Assembly (NCBI GenBank): GCA_027294925.1
Contig: JAPULM010000049.1
Location: forward strand, 1 to 34,181
DNA from: a bacterium
GTDB taxonomy: Bacteria > Tectomicrobia > Entotheonellia > Entotheonellales > Entotheonellaceae
Length of the DNA stretch: 34,181 nt
Direction: 5' to 3'
The notes under the pieces are model-generated. The model did not search any database, had not been told where the DNA came from, and saw only the letters and a program-made list of their open reading frames with translations. Of the stretch, positions 1 through 8,259 are shown piece by piece; position 1 is the stretch's first letter, and every line of letters starts with the position of its first letter. The position numbers and the translations under genes are program-made.

Positions 1-360
1 ATAATTATTGGCGCTATGCCAGTTGGTATTGTTATGGTGGCGGCATTGGCTTTGTCGCCGCCTTTACTGGTTGTTGTTGTCGTCATTCTTTTGCTGTTTA
101 GCGCTGGAACGATACTTAATGTGGCGTTCAATGCGGTCGCAGGTGATATTGCCCCTCCTGGTAAGCGCAGCGCCTACCTCAGCTTGTTTGTAACCTTTCA
201 GGACCTCGGCGCGGCGCTTGGACCGCTGCTGGGCTATTGGATAGGTCCGGCTTTTGGTCTTGTCTGGCTCTATTTATCCGGCACCCTTCTTTTGATAATT
301 GCCCTTCTGTTTTATATAATGACGTTTTTTCAACCTGTCAGACATACGACCGTTTGTTAA
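1..360 (+). CDS. MFS transporter, C-terminal part (5' end outside window)
   Basis: The reading frame is already open at base 1, so this is the tail of a longer gene. The 119 visible residues are strongly hydrophobic, with about three to four membrane segments. Between the first and second sits a short polar loop, PPGKRSAYLSLFVTFQDLG, followed by GPLLGYWIG. An Arg-rich cytoplasmic turn followed by a helix with D-G-P-G residues is typical of the C-terminal half of major facilitator superfamily permeases. The substrate cannot be told from this part. The gene stops 27 bases before the GTG of the AcoX-like gene on the same strand, so the two are probably co-transcribed. MFS membership is an inference from hydrophobicity and the loop motif. 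Confidence 0.7.
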   Translation: MIIGAMPVGIVMVAALALSPPLLVVVVVILLLFSAGTILNVAFNAVAGDIAPPGKRSAYLSLFVTFQDLGAALGPLLGYWIGPAFGLVWLYLSGTLLLIIALLFYIMTFFQPVRHTTVC

Positions 361-387
361 TCGTTGCTTTCATCTGGAGAAACCGTT

Positions 388-1374
388 GTGACTTGTGTGG
401 GTATTATTGCGAACCCGGCGTCAGGAAAAGATATTCGGCGCTTAGTGGCGCATGGTTCGGTGTTTAGCAATCATGAAAAAGTTAATATTGTGCGCCGAAT
501 TCTTATCGGGTTGGACGCGATGGGGATTGATCGTGTTGTAACGATGCCTGACGCCTTTGACATTTGCCGCAGGGCACAGGGCGGTGCGACATTATCCGTC
601 ACTGTGCAGGAACTCAAGATGCCGACACAATTTTCCCAGCAAGATACCACACAGGCCGTCACTCGGATGCAAGAATCAGGGGTGGATTGCATGATTACGT
701 TAGGTGGTGATGGTACCAACCGTGCGGTGGCGAAGGCCGCTAGTACCATACCGGTTTTGCCGGTATCAACCGGGACTAACAACGTGTTTCCCTACATGAT
801 TGAAGGTACCCTGGCCGGTATGGCGGCCGGTATCGCTGCGCAGGGGCTTGTTGACGCACCGGATGCAATTACCCAAAGACCTCAACTCGATATTGAAGTG
901 AATGGTGAGATGGTCGACTTGGCTTTGGTGGATGCTGTGATATGCGATCAACAGTCAGTCGCTTCGCGGGCGATTTGGGATGTTGCAACCGTGCGTCTGG
1001 TGGTGGTGGCGCAGCGTTTATCCGCACGGATTGGCTTCATGGCACTGGCTGGCAATATACCTCAGAGCGCAGAAGGAGACGACAGTGGTTTGATCATTGA
1101 GACGCACACGGGTACGCCGACAGTCTTGGTCCCCATTGCGCCTGGCCTTGTTGTGCCAGTCGGGGTTCGACGTTATGCGCCATTGGAGATTGGTGGGCAG
1201 GTCGAGGTGCCCGCTGGTGCATGTACGATAGCCCTTGATGGCGAGAGAGAGCGAAAAATTCGGCAGCGCGAGCGTCTTGTGATACGTCTGAACGCGAACG
1301 GCCCAAGGGTTGTAAATCCACATCAAATTTTGGCCTACGCCGCCCAGCAAGGCGTATTTCTGCAGGGCTTCTAA
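388..1374 (+). CDS. ATP-NAD kinase / AcoX-like protein
   Basis: A cytoplasmic protein of about 328 residues with the NAD-kinase/diacylglycerol-kinase fold. It starts GIIANPASGKDIRRLVAHGS, which is characteristic of AcoX-type proteins. It carries the nucleotide-binding motif LGGDGTNRA (GGDGT near residues 106-110) and the following PVSTGTNNVFP. AcoX proteins often lie beside acetoin-cleavage genes, but their reaction is not settled; a small-molecule or NAD kinase role is inferred from the fold. GTG 388 is chosen because TGGAGA lies about seven bases upstream; an in-frame TTG at 364 has no such site. The next gene begins seven bases after the stop, so this sits in an operon between the MFS permease and the PEP-utilising enzyme. 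No aco dehydrogenase genes are visible. Confidence 0.8.
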   Translation: MTCVGIIANPASGKDIRRLVAHGSVFSNHEKVNIVRRILIGLDAMGIDRVVTMPDAFDICRRAQGGATLSVTVQELKMPTQFSQQDTTQAVTRMQESGVDCMITLGGDGTNRAVAKAASTIPVLPVSTGTNNVFPYMIEGTLAGMAAGIAAQGLVDAPDAITQRPQLDIEVNGEMVDLALVDAVICDQQSVASRAIWDVATVRLVVVAQRLSARIGFMALAGNIPQSAEGDDSGLIIETHTGTPTVLVPIAPGLVVPVGVRRYAPLEIGGQVEVPAGACTIALDGERERKIRQRERLVIRLNANGPRVVNPHQILAYAAQQGVFLQGF

Positions 1375-1380
1375 AACAGA

Positions 1381-3912
1381 ATGACGCCAACCCGTATACC
1401 CTACATACAGCCTTTTGCGGCTCCTGAAGCAACGGATGTTGCGCAGACGGGAGGCAAGGGGGCTGCTTTGGCCTGTTTGTTTCAGGCTGGTGTGCCGGTG
1501 CCGCCGGGTTGTGTCGTGACAACGCAGGCGTTGGCTGCCTATCTGGAGATGGGGGGGATTACGGCAACGTGTTCTATCGAAGACGTACACCGGAGGCTGT
1601 TGGTTAAACAGCCTCCTTTTGCCATGCGAGAGATGCTCCACGCTATTGTCCATCAAGTTACCCCTGCACCACTCGGTTGGGCGGTGCGTTCTTCCGCTGT
1701 CTCGGAAGATAGTGACACGGCTTCATTTGCTGGCGTATACGAGAGCGTTTTAGAGGTGGATGAGGCGAATCTCTGGTCTGCAATTCAAGCCTGCTGGGCC
1801 TCTTGGTGGTCTTCCCGGGCCATTGCCTACCGTCAGCGTCTGGGTGATTTTAGCCCACTCCCTCACATGGCAGTTGTCATTCAAGCTATGGTATCGGCAC
1901 GCTGCGCCGGCGTTGCTTTTACAGCAGATCCGATAAGTGGCGACTCGACGCGTATGGTGATTAATGCGGCTCCTGGTCTAGGCACTGCCGTGGTGGCCGG
2001 GGCGGTGCAACCCGAACAGCACGTTGTGTTAAAAGGGCCGGAAAAGCGGATTTTGGAGAGACGCTTGTGGCAGTCAGGTCAGCAGCCGTTATTAACACCG
2101 GATAATATCGCAACACTGGGTGAGCTACTCCAACATATTGAGGCGCTCCGTGGTGGACCGCAGGATGTCGAATGGGTATGGGATGGAACGCGGCACTGGA
2201 TTGTGCAGAGTCGGCCGATTACGGCGTTGGCGAGTCAGACAACCTCAGCCGTGGAAATTGTGTGGAGCAATGCCAATTTGAAGGACATCATGCCTGGACT
2301 TGTATCGCCATTCACCTGGTCGCTCATGCGTCCTCAACTTGAAGCAGCGATACGAGATCAATTCGCACAAGTCGGCTATAAAGTCGCGCCTGATTGTCCA
2401 ATCATTCGGCGTTTTTGGGGCCGTCCGTATTTTAATTTCTCTCTGTTTCAGAAGAGTGCGTACGATTTGTATGGGACACCGCCGGAACAACAAGTCGCCC
2501 AGTTAGGCGGGGCGATGGTGCAGGGCTTTACACCGGGCGCTGCTGCGTCGCTTTGGACGCATATCCGATGGTTGTGTAACGCGCTACGTTTCAGTGTTAT
2601 TGCCGATCGTGTTGGTAAGGCGGCGCCGGCGCGTTTTGACGAGGTGACGCTGCGTTGGCAGACAGAAATTCAACAAGCGCCTTATCTTGATCGTGCCGCA
2701 GTGCTCGAAAAACTTGAGACGTTTGCTGTGATGACGCGTCCGTTCTTATTGCAGCATCTCCATTTATCCTGGGCCATGAGTGGTAATTTTGTCTACCTCG
2801 GAGAACTTATCGAGCGTTGGCTGCCACGGGCGCGTACGGGGCTGATTGCCGATTTGGTAACTGGGATCGGCGATATTAGTAGTGCTGAGCATAGTTACCG
2901 TCTATGGGAAATATCGCGTTTGGCCCGTCAGTTACCCGAGGTGATGCGCTTTTTGCAACGCGGCGAATGGTCTGCCTGGCAAAAGGAATTGGCCGGTACA
3001 CCGTTTGCTGCTTCTTGGCAGGGGTTTTTGGATATTTTTGGCCACCGTAGTTTGTACGAAGTCGAGATGGCAAATCCTCGCTGGCGGGAACAACCGGATT
3101 ACCTTTTTGACGTCCTGGCATCGTATGTCACACTTGATCAGGAAGATATGCCTTTTGATCCGCAGGAACAAGCGCGTCGTCGGTATGTTGCCGAATGTGA
3201 GGTATGGGGCAATCTTTCCCATTGGCGCCGGTTATGGTTTCGTCTTGTGTTACGTCGTGTGCAGGCATTCTCGCGGTTACGTGAAAATAGCAAATCCCAT
3301 CTTGTGAAACTCATTGATAGCGGACGCTGTGTGGCGCTTGCAGCAGCGCATTTCTTAGTAGAGGATGGCGTACTTGCTGATTCTGAAAGCGTGTTTTTGT
3401 TGGAGATCGATGAGATTAGAGCCGTTTTACGACACGAAAAGGATGCGCGGCAGATTACGCAGCAGATTACACAGCGGCGTTTTGAACGTCAGCGTTACGC
3501 GGCGCTGCAGCCACCCGAAGTGATTGTTGGTGATCGCCCCTTTTACGAGCAGCCGCTGATGGACCGGACTGAGGTGTTACACGGGTTGCCTTCAAGTCCT
3601 GGACGTGTGACAGGAACCGCACGCGTGTTGCGTTTGCCGCAGGAAGGTGTCCGTTTGAATCCTGGTGAAATTCTTGTAGCTCCCTCGACAGATCCGGGCT
3701 GGACGCCCTTGTTTCTGATTGCGGCTGGATTGGTGATGGAGACAGGTGGTTACCTATCACATGGCGCGATTGTTGCCCGTGAGTATGGCATTCCAGCCGT
3801 CCTCAATGTTGCTTCAGCAACATCCTATATTCCTGACGGCAGTACGGTTGTTCTGGATGGTGGTGCAGGGACTGTACAAGTTGTTGAAAGACAGCTTGAT
3901 CAAGAAGTTTGA
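1381..3912 (+). CDS. PEP-utilising / rifampicin phosphotransferase-like enzyme
   Basis: An 843-residue three-part enzyme of the PEP synthase / pyruvate phosphate dikinase superfamily. The N-terminal ATP-grasp part shows GGKGAALACLFQAGVPVPPG (about residues 22-41), WAVRSSAVSEDSDTASFAG, AGVAFTADPISGD and VEWVWDG..WIVQSRPI. The middle part begins WSNANLKDIMPGLVSPFTWS, as in rifampicin phosphotransferases. The C-terminal swivelling domain has GGYLSHGAIVARE, with the presumed phospho-carrier histidine at 794. Rifampicin phosphotransferases have nearly the same length and order; true PEP synthases are somewhat shorter and have a C-terminal PEP/pyruvate barrel that is absent here. So a phosphotransferase using ATP on an unknown acceptor is more likely than PEP synthesis. 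The acceptor could be a drug or a natural metabolite. The 3' end overlaps the convergent protoglobin gene by 13 bases. Confidence 0.82.
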   Translation: MTPTRIPYIQPFAAPEATDVAQTGGKGAALACLFQAGVPVPPGCVVTTQALAAYLEMGGITATCSIEDVHRRLLVKQPPFAMREMLHAIVHQVTPAPLGWAVRSSAVSEDSDTASFAGVYESVLEVDEANLWSAIQACWASWWSSRAIAYRQRLGDFSPLPHMAVVIQAMVSARCAGVAFTADPISGDSTRMVINAAPGLGTAVVAGAVQPEQHVVLKGPEKRILERRLWQSGQQPLLTPDNIATLGELLQHIEALRGGPQDVEWVWDGTRHWIVQSRPITALASQTTSAVEIVWSNANLKDIMPGLVSPFTWSLMRPQLEAAIRDQFAQVGYKVAPDCPIIRRFWGRPYFNFSLFQKSAYDLYGTPPEQQVAQLGGAMVQGFTPGAAASLWTHIRWLCNALRFSVIADRVGKAAPARFDEVTLRWQTEIQQAPYLDRAAVLEKLETFAVMTRPFLLQHLHLSWAMSGNFVYLGELIERWLPRARTGLIADLVTGIGDISSAEHSYRLWEISRLARQLPEVMRFLQRGEWSAWQKELAGTPFAASWQGFLDIFGHRSLYEVEMANPRWREQPDYLFDVLASYVTLDQEDMPFDPQEQARRRYVAECEVWGNLSHWRRLWFRLVLRRVQAFSRLRENSKSHLVKLIDSGRCVALAAAHFLVEDGVLADSESVFLLEIDEIRAVLRHEKDARQITQQITQRRFERQRYAALQPPEVIVGDRPFYEQPLMDRTEVLHGLPSSPGRVTGTARVLRLPQEGVRLNPGEILVAPSTDPGWTPLFLIAAGLVMETGGYLSHGAIVAREYGIPAVLNVASATSYIPDGSTVVLDGGAGTVQVVERQLDQEV

Positions 3913-4451
3913 CGTGGCGGTAGAAAATAACCTAATAGCAGCACATTTAAGTGCATTAACATCAGTTTATTCCACGCCAAGGCAGCTTCAAAGGCATGCT
4001 GCAGGTCATCCAACTCTTGTTGAAATATCCGTGCCAAAGCAGTTTGTGTAAGGCTAATCGCCCCAACCATAAATTGTGGGGGTATTTTGCCACCTGGTCC
4101 GTATTGTCGGTGACTATGAGACAGACTGACGGATAGTAAGTAATATACGAAGTCGTGCGTCATGGATACTTCAGCAGTTTCGCGTAGCCAGCGTCCGAGA
4201 GCGTGTTTACGTCGTTCGAGTCGTTGATTGTCGAGTGTACCGTCTTCTTTGAGAAAAAAGCTCGCTGTCGCAGGGAACTTTAAGAAATGATCATAGAGAG
4301 CTTCTGTTAGCGCCCGTTCATGTTTCAACACCACCGGCGCTGTTTGGCGAATCAACGTTATATCAGCTTCATCGAGTCCGATGAATGCCATAATTTCGTT
4401 CACGAAGCCTTCCATGTCAGCGCCTGGGTGAAGGCGTTGCTGGTCGTGCAT
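3900..4451 (-). CDS. Protoglobin / globin-coupled-sensor-type haem protein
   Basis: A 183-residue all-helical protein with no transmembrane segment. The pattern LLSVSLSHSHRQYGPGGKIPPQFMVGAI (about residues 105-132) resembles the F-helix region of protoglobins and globin-coupled sensors, where a histidine ligates haem. H112 or H114 is the candidate proximal ligand. It carries only the globin module and no transmitter domain. The start has AAGGA about seven bases upstream. It lies 108 bases downstream of the hybrid histidine kinase on the same strand, so a gas (O2, NO, CO) or redox input to that kinase is possible; that link is inferred. It converges on the upstream operon, and the last 13 bases overlap the end of the PEP-utilising gene. 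Confidence 0.75.
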   Translation of the reverse strand: MHDQQRLHPGADMEGFVNEIMAFIGLDEADITLIRQTAPVVLKHERALTEALYDHFLKFPATASFFLKEDGTLDNQRLERRKHALGRWLRETAEVSMTHDFVYYLLSVSLSHSHRQYGPGGKIPPQFMVGAISLTQTALARIFQQELDDLQHAFEAALAWNKLMLMHLNVLLLGYFLPPRQTS

Positions 4452-4559
4452 AGTTGTTCCTTAGCGTACACTGACTTTCCCGCATTCGGGCTAGTAGGTT
4501 CAGTAGCCGTTGCAGTAGAACACAATCTGGGCCATAAGGTCAAGACGATGAGATGGAAA

Positions 4560-6341
4560 CTATGTTAAGGCTTTTGATTTCGACAACTGTAGGCCAAAAA
4601 CGCGCCGGATTTCCCTACCGAGGTGGTCGATCAGCAGCGGTTTCATGAGAAATCCATCGATCTCGAGTGTTTGGGCTTTGTCTGCATTCATGGTGTGACT
4701 GAATCCGGTGCATAATATGATTGGCATATCGGGTCGGATTTGGCGAAGTTCTTTCGTGAGTTGTTCGCCTGTCATTTGCGGCATGGTTTGGTCGGTGATG
4801 ACGAGATCGAAACGTTGGGGAGAGGCGCGAAATGTAGCAAGCGCTTCGATGCTGCTGGCTCTTGTCACCACGTTATAACCTAATCGTTCCAACATTGCAT
4901 GTCCCAGACGGGTGAGAACGACTTCATCATCAACGAATAGAATGCATTCTTTCCCATGCGGGATAGGTTCTCGTGACAGTTCTACGCTTGCCCCGATCTC
5001 CTTGATACAAGGCAAATAAATTTTAACGGTAGTTCCTTGTCCCGGTGAGCTTTGGACGGTGATCGCGCCGTTGTGGCTTGTTACAATTCCGTGTACCACT
5101 GCTAGACCCATACCCGTACCTTGACCAATTTCTTTGGTGGTGAAAAAGGGTTCAAAGATTCGTTCTAAGACTTCGGAACTCATGCCGTGTCCAGTGTCGC
5201 AGACTTTTAGGCATATGTGTGGTCCCGGTTGTAATGTGGAATGGTGAGTCGTAAAAATATCATTGCTATCTATGTCTACGGGATCAAGACGAATTTCCAG
5301 CAGGCCACCCCTATCTTGCATCGCATGTCCGGCATTGGTGCATAGATTCATTAAGACCTGATGTATTTGTGTTGGATCGGCCAGTACCTGTCCAATGTCT
5401 TTTCTGATGTAGGATTGAATATCAATTGTTGTCGGTAACGAGGCGCGCAAAAGTTTTAGAGCTTCATTTACAATCAGATGTAGGTGTATCGGGTTGTGTT
5501 CATGCTCATGTCTATGGCTAAAGGTAAGGATCTGCTGAACCAGATCTTTGGCGCGATTTCCAGCGGTTAAGACTTCTTGCATGGTGTCTTGGAGAGGACT
5601 AGCTTGGGGAATGTCGTAAATCGCGAGTTCTGTATAGCCAATAATTGCTGATAGAATATTATTAAAATCGTGCGCAATACCACCTGCTAGGGTGCCGATG
5701 GCTTCCATCTTCTGCGCCTGACGTAATTGCTCTGCCAAACGTTTGCGCTCCGTGATGTCACGAAAGACACAGACGAGACCTATGGGTTTTTCGCCATCGT
5801 ACAACAGGCATGCTTTAGCTTCTAGGGGGACTTTGGTTTTGCCTTGATGTTGTCCTTCAAGTTCAAAGCTGGAAGATAGGCTCTCCCCCTTGATCGCTTT
5901 CTGAGTCCTTTCACGTGCAAGCATGGCGCTTTCTGGAGTAAGAAAAACATCGAGAGGCTTGCCAACCATCACGTTTCGTCGGTAACCAAAGATTACTTCT
6001 GCTGTACGATTAACACTTGTGAGAACGTTGTGGAGATCGACGGTGACGATGGCGTCACTGACTGTTTCAAAAATAGCCTTGAGTTGCTCTTGACTATCCC
6101 GCAGTGCTTCTTCGACTTGCTTACGCTGAAGAATTTCGGCTTGTAGGCGCTGATTCGCACGCTGTAAATTTGCCGTGCGTTGTGCGACGCGCATCTCTAG
6201 CTCGTCACGGACTTTGGTTAATGTATTTTCGAGATTTGCCTGCTCATCAGCAGGCGTTTTTTTGTCTAATTCAGCAATACGTAGGCGTATTTCAGAAAGG
6301 CCATGGATGAGTTGTTTTGTGGTTTGTGCAGAATTGTTCAT
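4560..6341 (-). CDS. PAS-domain hybrid sensor histidine kinase with C-terminal receiver
   Basis: A 593-residue soluble hybrid kinase. The order is an N-terminal coiled coil (about 1-85, heptad-like with VAQRTANLQRANQRLQ), a PAS domain with PAC motif (about 85-200, ending RDITERK), HisKA with phospho-acceptor H224 in GGIAHDFNNILSAIIGY, an HATPase domain with N, G1 and G2 motifs (NLCTNAGHAM, DTGHGM, GQGTGMGLAVV), and a receiver (about 465-590) with D517 in LVITDQTMP. There is no transmembrane helix, so the input is cytoplasmic. ATG 6341 is chosen for the GGAAGG seven bases upstream; longer in-frame starts lack one. An unusual run HRHEHEHNPIHLH follows the dimerisation helices. The protoglobin gene lies downstream on the same strand. 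No separate output regulator is present nearby. Confidence 0.92.
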   Translation of the reverse strand: MNNSAQTTKQLIHGLSEIRLRIAELDKKTPADEQANLENTLTKVRDELEMRVAQRTANLQRANQRLQAEILQRKQVEEALRDSQEQLKAIFETVSDAIVTVDLHNVLTSVNRTAEVIFGYRRNVMVGKPLDVFLTPESAMLARERTQKAIKGESLSSSFELEGQHQGKTKVPLEAKACLLYDGEKPIGLVCVFRDITERKRLAEQLRQAQKMEAIGTLAGGIAHDFNNILSAIIGYTELAIYDIPQASPLQDTMQEVLTAGNRAKDLVQQILTFSHRHEHEHNPIHLHLIVNEALKLLRASLPTTIDIQSYIRKDIGQVLADPTQIHQVLMNLCTNAGHAMQDRGGLLEIRLDPVDIDSNDIFTTHHSTLQPGPHICLKVCDTGHGMSSEVLERIFEPFFTTKEIGQGTGMGLAVVHGIVTSHNGAITVQSSPGQGTTVKIYLPCIKEIGASVELSREPIPHGKECILFVDDEVVLTRLGHAMLERLGYNVVTRASSIEALATFRASPQRFDLVITDQTMPQMTGEQLTKELRQIRPDMPIILCTGFSHTMNADKAQTLEIDGFLMKPLLIDHLGREIRRVFGLQLSKSKALT

Positions 6342-6514
6342 GCTTAGCCTTCCGCCGCCTTCCTGTTTTTGCTCGATCGCCAAGAAAGTAATTTTGCCAC
6401 AGGAATATAAGGCGTTTGATTTCCATATCGGCATCAAAGCGGCACGACGTAAGCATGCAGGACAAAGGTGTACGCAAGTGAAGTTGTCGTGCCAAAAATG
6501 TTACATCAAGGAGA

Positions 6515-7198
6515 TTATATGTAATTATAGATTTGTTTTAATTTGTCGATTGAGAAATCTTGGGATTGACAGGCCTCAATAATACGTCGCTCATTTTGAG
6601 CTATCTTAGCGGCTGCTTCAGGAATCTGCGCTGCAATGTCAATGGGTATGACTTGTGCCCCATGTTGATCGGCATGAATCAAATCGCCAGGATTCACGAC
6701 GAGACCACCAACCGATACGGGTGCGTCAATCTCGACAAGATGAACATAGGCATGTGATACGAGCACTGCGCTAGCAAAAAAGTGAAAACCCAGAGCAGTT
6801 GCTTCGTCCAAGTCTCGTACACCACCGTTTGTTACGACACCGCTGCAGCCCAAGGCTTTGTGGATATTGCCTTGTACCTCGCCCCAGAATGAGCCGATGG
6901 GTTGTGGGTCGCTATCTTGCATGACCACAACACGCGGCGCGGGTGTTGCCAGAATCTTTTGCCACCAGTCCGAGCGGGAAACCTTAGGCTGTTTAGGTGG
7001 TTGATGATCGGCTGCAATAATAGCGGTACAAGCATAGCCAACCATGACGCCAAGATCGGGGAATATACAACCAATATCAGGGGACATAAAGCCCGTGTTG
7101 CGTGGTTGAACATCAAACGTCTCAATTGCATTGGCGACTGTTGGTGCATCCAGCTGTCGTAAAGCTTCCAGCTGCTCGGCCGTTAATGTCTTTTTCAT
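6515..7198 (-). CDS. RraA / HMG-CHA aldolase family protein
   Basis: A 227-residue protein of the RraA-like fold. It shows DAPTVANAIETFDVQPRN near the N-terminus and GVVTNGGVRDLDEATALGF around residues 120-138. R128-D129 followed by D131/E132 matches the metal- and substrate-binding R-D signature of the class II pyruvate aldolases (4-hydroxy-4-methyl-2-oxoglutarate / 4-carboxy-4-hydroxy-2-oxoadipate aldolase) and related RraA proteins. The exact substrate is not readable. Such proteins are often mis-annotated as demethylmenaquinone methyltransferases. ATG 7198 is chosen because AGGAGG lies six bases upstream. The gene is divergent from the VOC-family gene and shares its short promoter region, which suggests joint use in a small catabolic step. 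Confidence 0.82.
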   Translation of the reverse strand: MKKTLTAEQLEALRQLDAPTVANAIETFDVQPRNTGFMSPDIGCIFPDLGVMVGYACTAIIAADHQPPKQPKVSRSDWWQKILATPAPRVVVMQDSDPQPIGSFWGEVQGNIHKALGCSGVVTNGGVRDLDEATALGFHFFASAVLVSHAYVHLVEIDAPVSVGGLVVNPGDLIHADQHGAQVIPIDIAAQIPEAAAKIAQNERRIIEACQSQDFSIDKLKQIYNYI

Positions 7199-7242
7199 TG
7201 TTTGCCTCCTATTGAGAATTTGAGCGTGTGGCTGCCTATCGG

Positions 7243-7271
7243 TTGACACATGTCGGTGTCAGCTGTAGCAT
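7243..7271 (+). promoter_or_regulatory. Predicted sigma70-type promoter for the VOC gene
   Basis: A perfect -35 hexamer TTGACA (7243-7248) is followed after exactly 17 bases by TAGCAT (7266-7271), a four-of-six match to the -10 consensus. It points into the VOC-family gene 40 bases downstream and lies in the divergent gap beside the RraA-family gene. Prediction from sequence only. Confidence 0.5.
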
Positions 7272-7312
7272 ACCGTTCGTAAACATTGGTGTCTATGAGC
7301 AGAGAAAAAAGT

Positions 7313-7807
7313 ATGACAAAACGTCCGGTTTCCCACTATCCAGAGCGTCGTCAGATTTTGATTGATACTTATACCCCAAAGGGCAAGGCAGCGTTTGGAC
7401 CGATGCAGCCCAGCACGCGCGGCGTGTATCATCTGGCGTTGGTTTGTTCCGACTTAGAGCGGACTATTGTATTTTATACCGACATATTGGGGATGCCCCT
7501 AGTCAAAATTGCTCCGAATCGTGATGAGCCCACATCGACTCATATTTTTTTTGATATGGGCGGCGGTAATTTACTCGCGTTCTTTGATTTTCCTGAGCAC
7601 CATACAAATCCAGCCCACCTTGGTGTTGGGAGTATGCATCATGTCGCAATCACGACGCCGTCTGATGAATACCAAATTATTCTGGCGCGATTACGAGAGC
7701 GTGGCGTAAAGCACTCAGTCCACGGTTCGGATACGGCCGGATCGATTTATCTGCACGATCCCGATGGGATTGTTATCGAGATTACCTCAAAGGGTTTTTA
7801 TAATTGA
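7313..7807 (+). CDS. VOC (glyoxalase/dioxygenase fold) family protein
   Basis: About 164 residues of vicinal-oxygen-chelate fold. After a polar N-terminal arm, the first beta-alpha-beta unit starts at GVYHLALVCSDLERTIVFYT, and the second at GSMHHVAITTPSDEYQII, ending IYLHDPDGIVIEIT. The histidines of YHLAL and HHVAI and the glutamate of IVIEI are in the places used as metal ligands by dioxygenases and glyoxalases, so a metal enzyme is likely. The substrate is unknown; the divergent RraA/aldolase neighbour would fit degradation of an aromatic or keto acid, but this is inference. ATG 7313 (with AGAGAAAAA upstream) or ATG 7295 could be the start; neither site is strong. Confidence 0.8.
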   Translation: MTKRPVSHYPERRQILIDTYTPKGKAAFGPMQPSTRGVYHLALVCSDLERTIVFYTDILGMPLVKIAPNRDEPTSTHIFFDMGGGNLLAFFDFPEHHTNPAHLGVGSMHHVAITTPSDEYQIILARLRERGVKHSVHGSDTAGSIYLHDPDGIVIEITSKGFYN

Positions 7808-7860
7808 ATCATTCAACGTCCTGCTTTGGCTTGCTTACCTGCCAACCTAGTCCTGCGTAC

Positions 7861-7953
7861 CGCAATCACCCTGCCAAACTGGCAGGGTGAGACATGTTGT
7901 TTTCAAATTTGATACGACGTTTAGAACCGAATAGGGATCTCTGCCCGGTTGCA
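7861..7953 (+). repeat. Dispersed repeat, copy 1
   Basis: It begins with a perfect hairpin: CACCCTGCC (7867-7875), loop AAACT, GGCAGGGTG (7881-7889). A conserved arm containing GAGACATGTTGTTTTCAAA and ending GTTTAGAAC follows (to 7927), with weaker similarity to about 7953. The same element occurs in reverse orientation near 28301-28397. Stem bases differ between the copies but keep pairing. The family of this element is not recognised. Confidence 0.8.
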
Positions 7954-8166
7954 CTAGGCATCCGATAAAATGAGAGCACTATAGGCTTGTGTTTTTGCCA
8001 CAGCGTTTTATTTTACTCGCGCTGGCATGTCTCATACCAACATTTTATCTTTTAAAATCAAAGTTTTAGCGGACTAGAGTAGTTTATTTTTAAGTTTTCT
8101 GAATTGCCCTCCGATAAGGTACACCGGAAGCTGTCATGGCTTCCATCGACTCTTCTCCTCTGCACG

Positions 8167-8213
8167 CCCTGTTCCTGAGATCAGACCGGTGCTCCCTGGT
8201 TTCAGGAACAGGG
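8167..8213. repeat. Perfect 12-bp inverted repeat (hairpin)
   Basis: CCCTGTTCCTGA (8167-8178) is the exact reverse complement of TCAGGAACAGGG (8202-8213), with a 23-base loop. It lies about 46 bases upstream of the start of the 51-codon gene, so it could fold in that gene's leader RNA or be a regulator site. No T-run follows, so a simple terminator is unlikely. Confidence 0.6.
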
Positions 8214-8259
8214 AAAAAGCAGTACGAATATGGCACATCGCAAATATGGAGGGTAGTGA

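Larger units (their letters stand above)
7808..8259. other. Intergenic region with repeat and hairpins
   Basis: About 450 bases without a convincing long gene. It holds copy 1 of the dispersed repeat (7861-7953), an AT-rich stretch (about 7985-8100), and a perfect 12-bp inverted repeat at 8167-8213. A 9-bp inverted repeat pairs TGAGACATG (7888-7896) with CATGTCTCA (8026-8034), which may mark the limits of a small decayed element. No transposase remnant could be read. Confidence 0.6.

Noticed and set aside
1018..1656. Long antisense frames under the AcoX-like and RPH-like genes
   Set aside because: Arg/His/Pro-rich shadow translations of well-recognised genes on the other strand.
6441..6493. 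Inverted repeat GGCACGAC / GTCGTGCC between the RraA-family gene and the kinase
   Set aside because: Only 8 bp with a 37-base spacer and no T-run; likely chance, and no terminator role can be shown.
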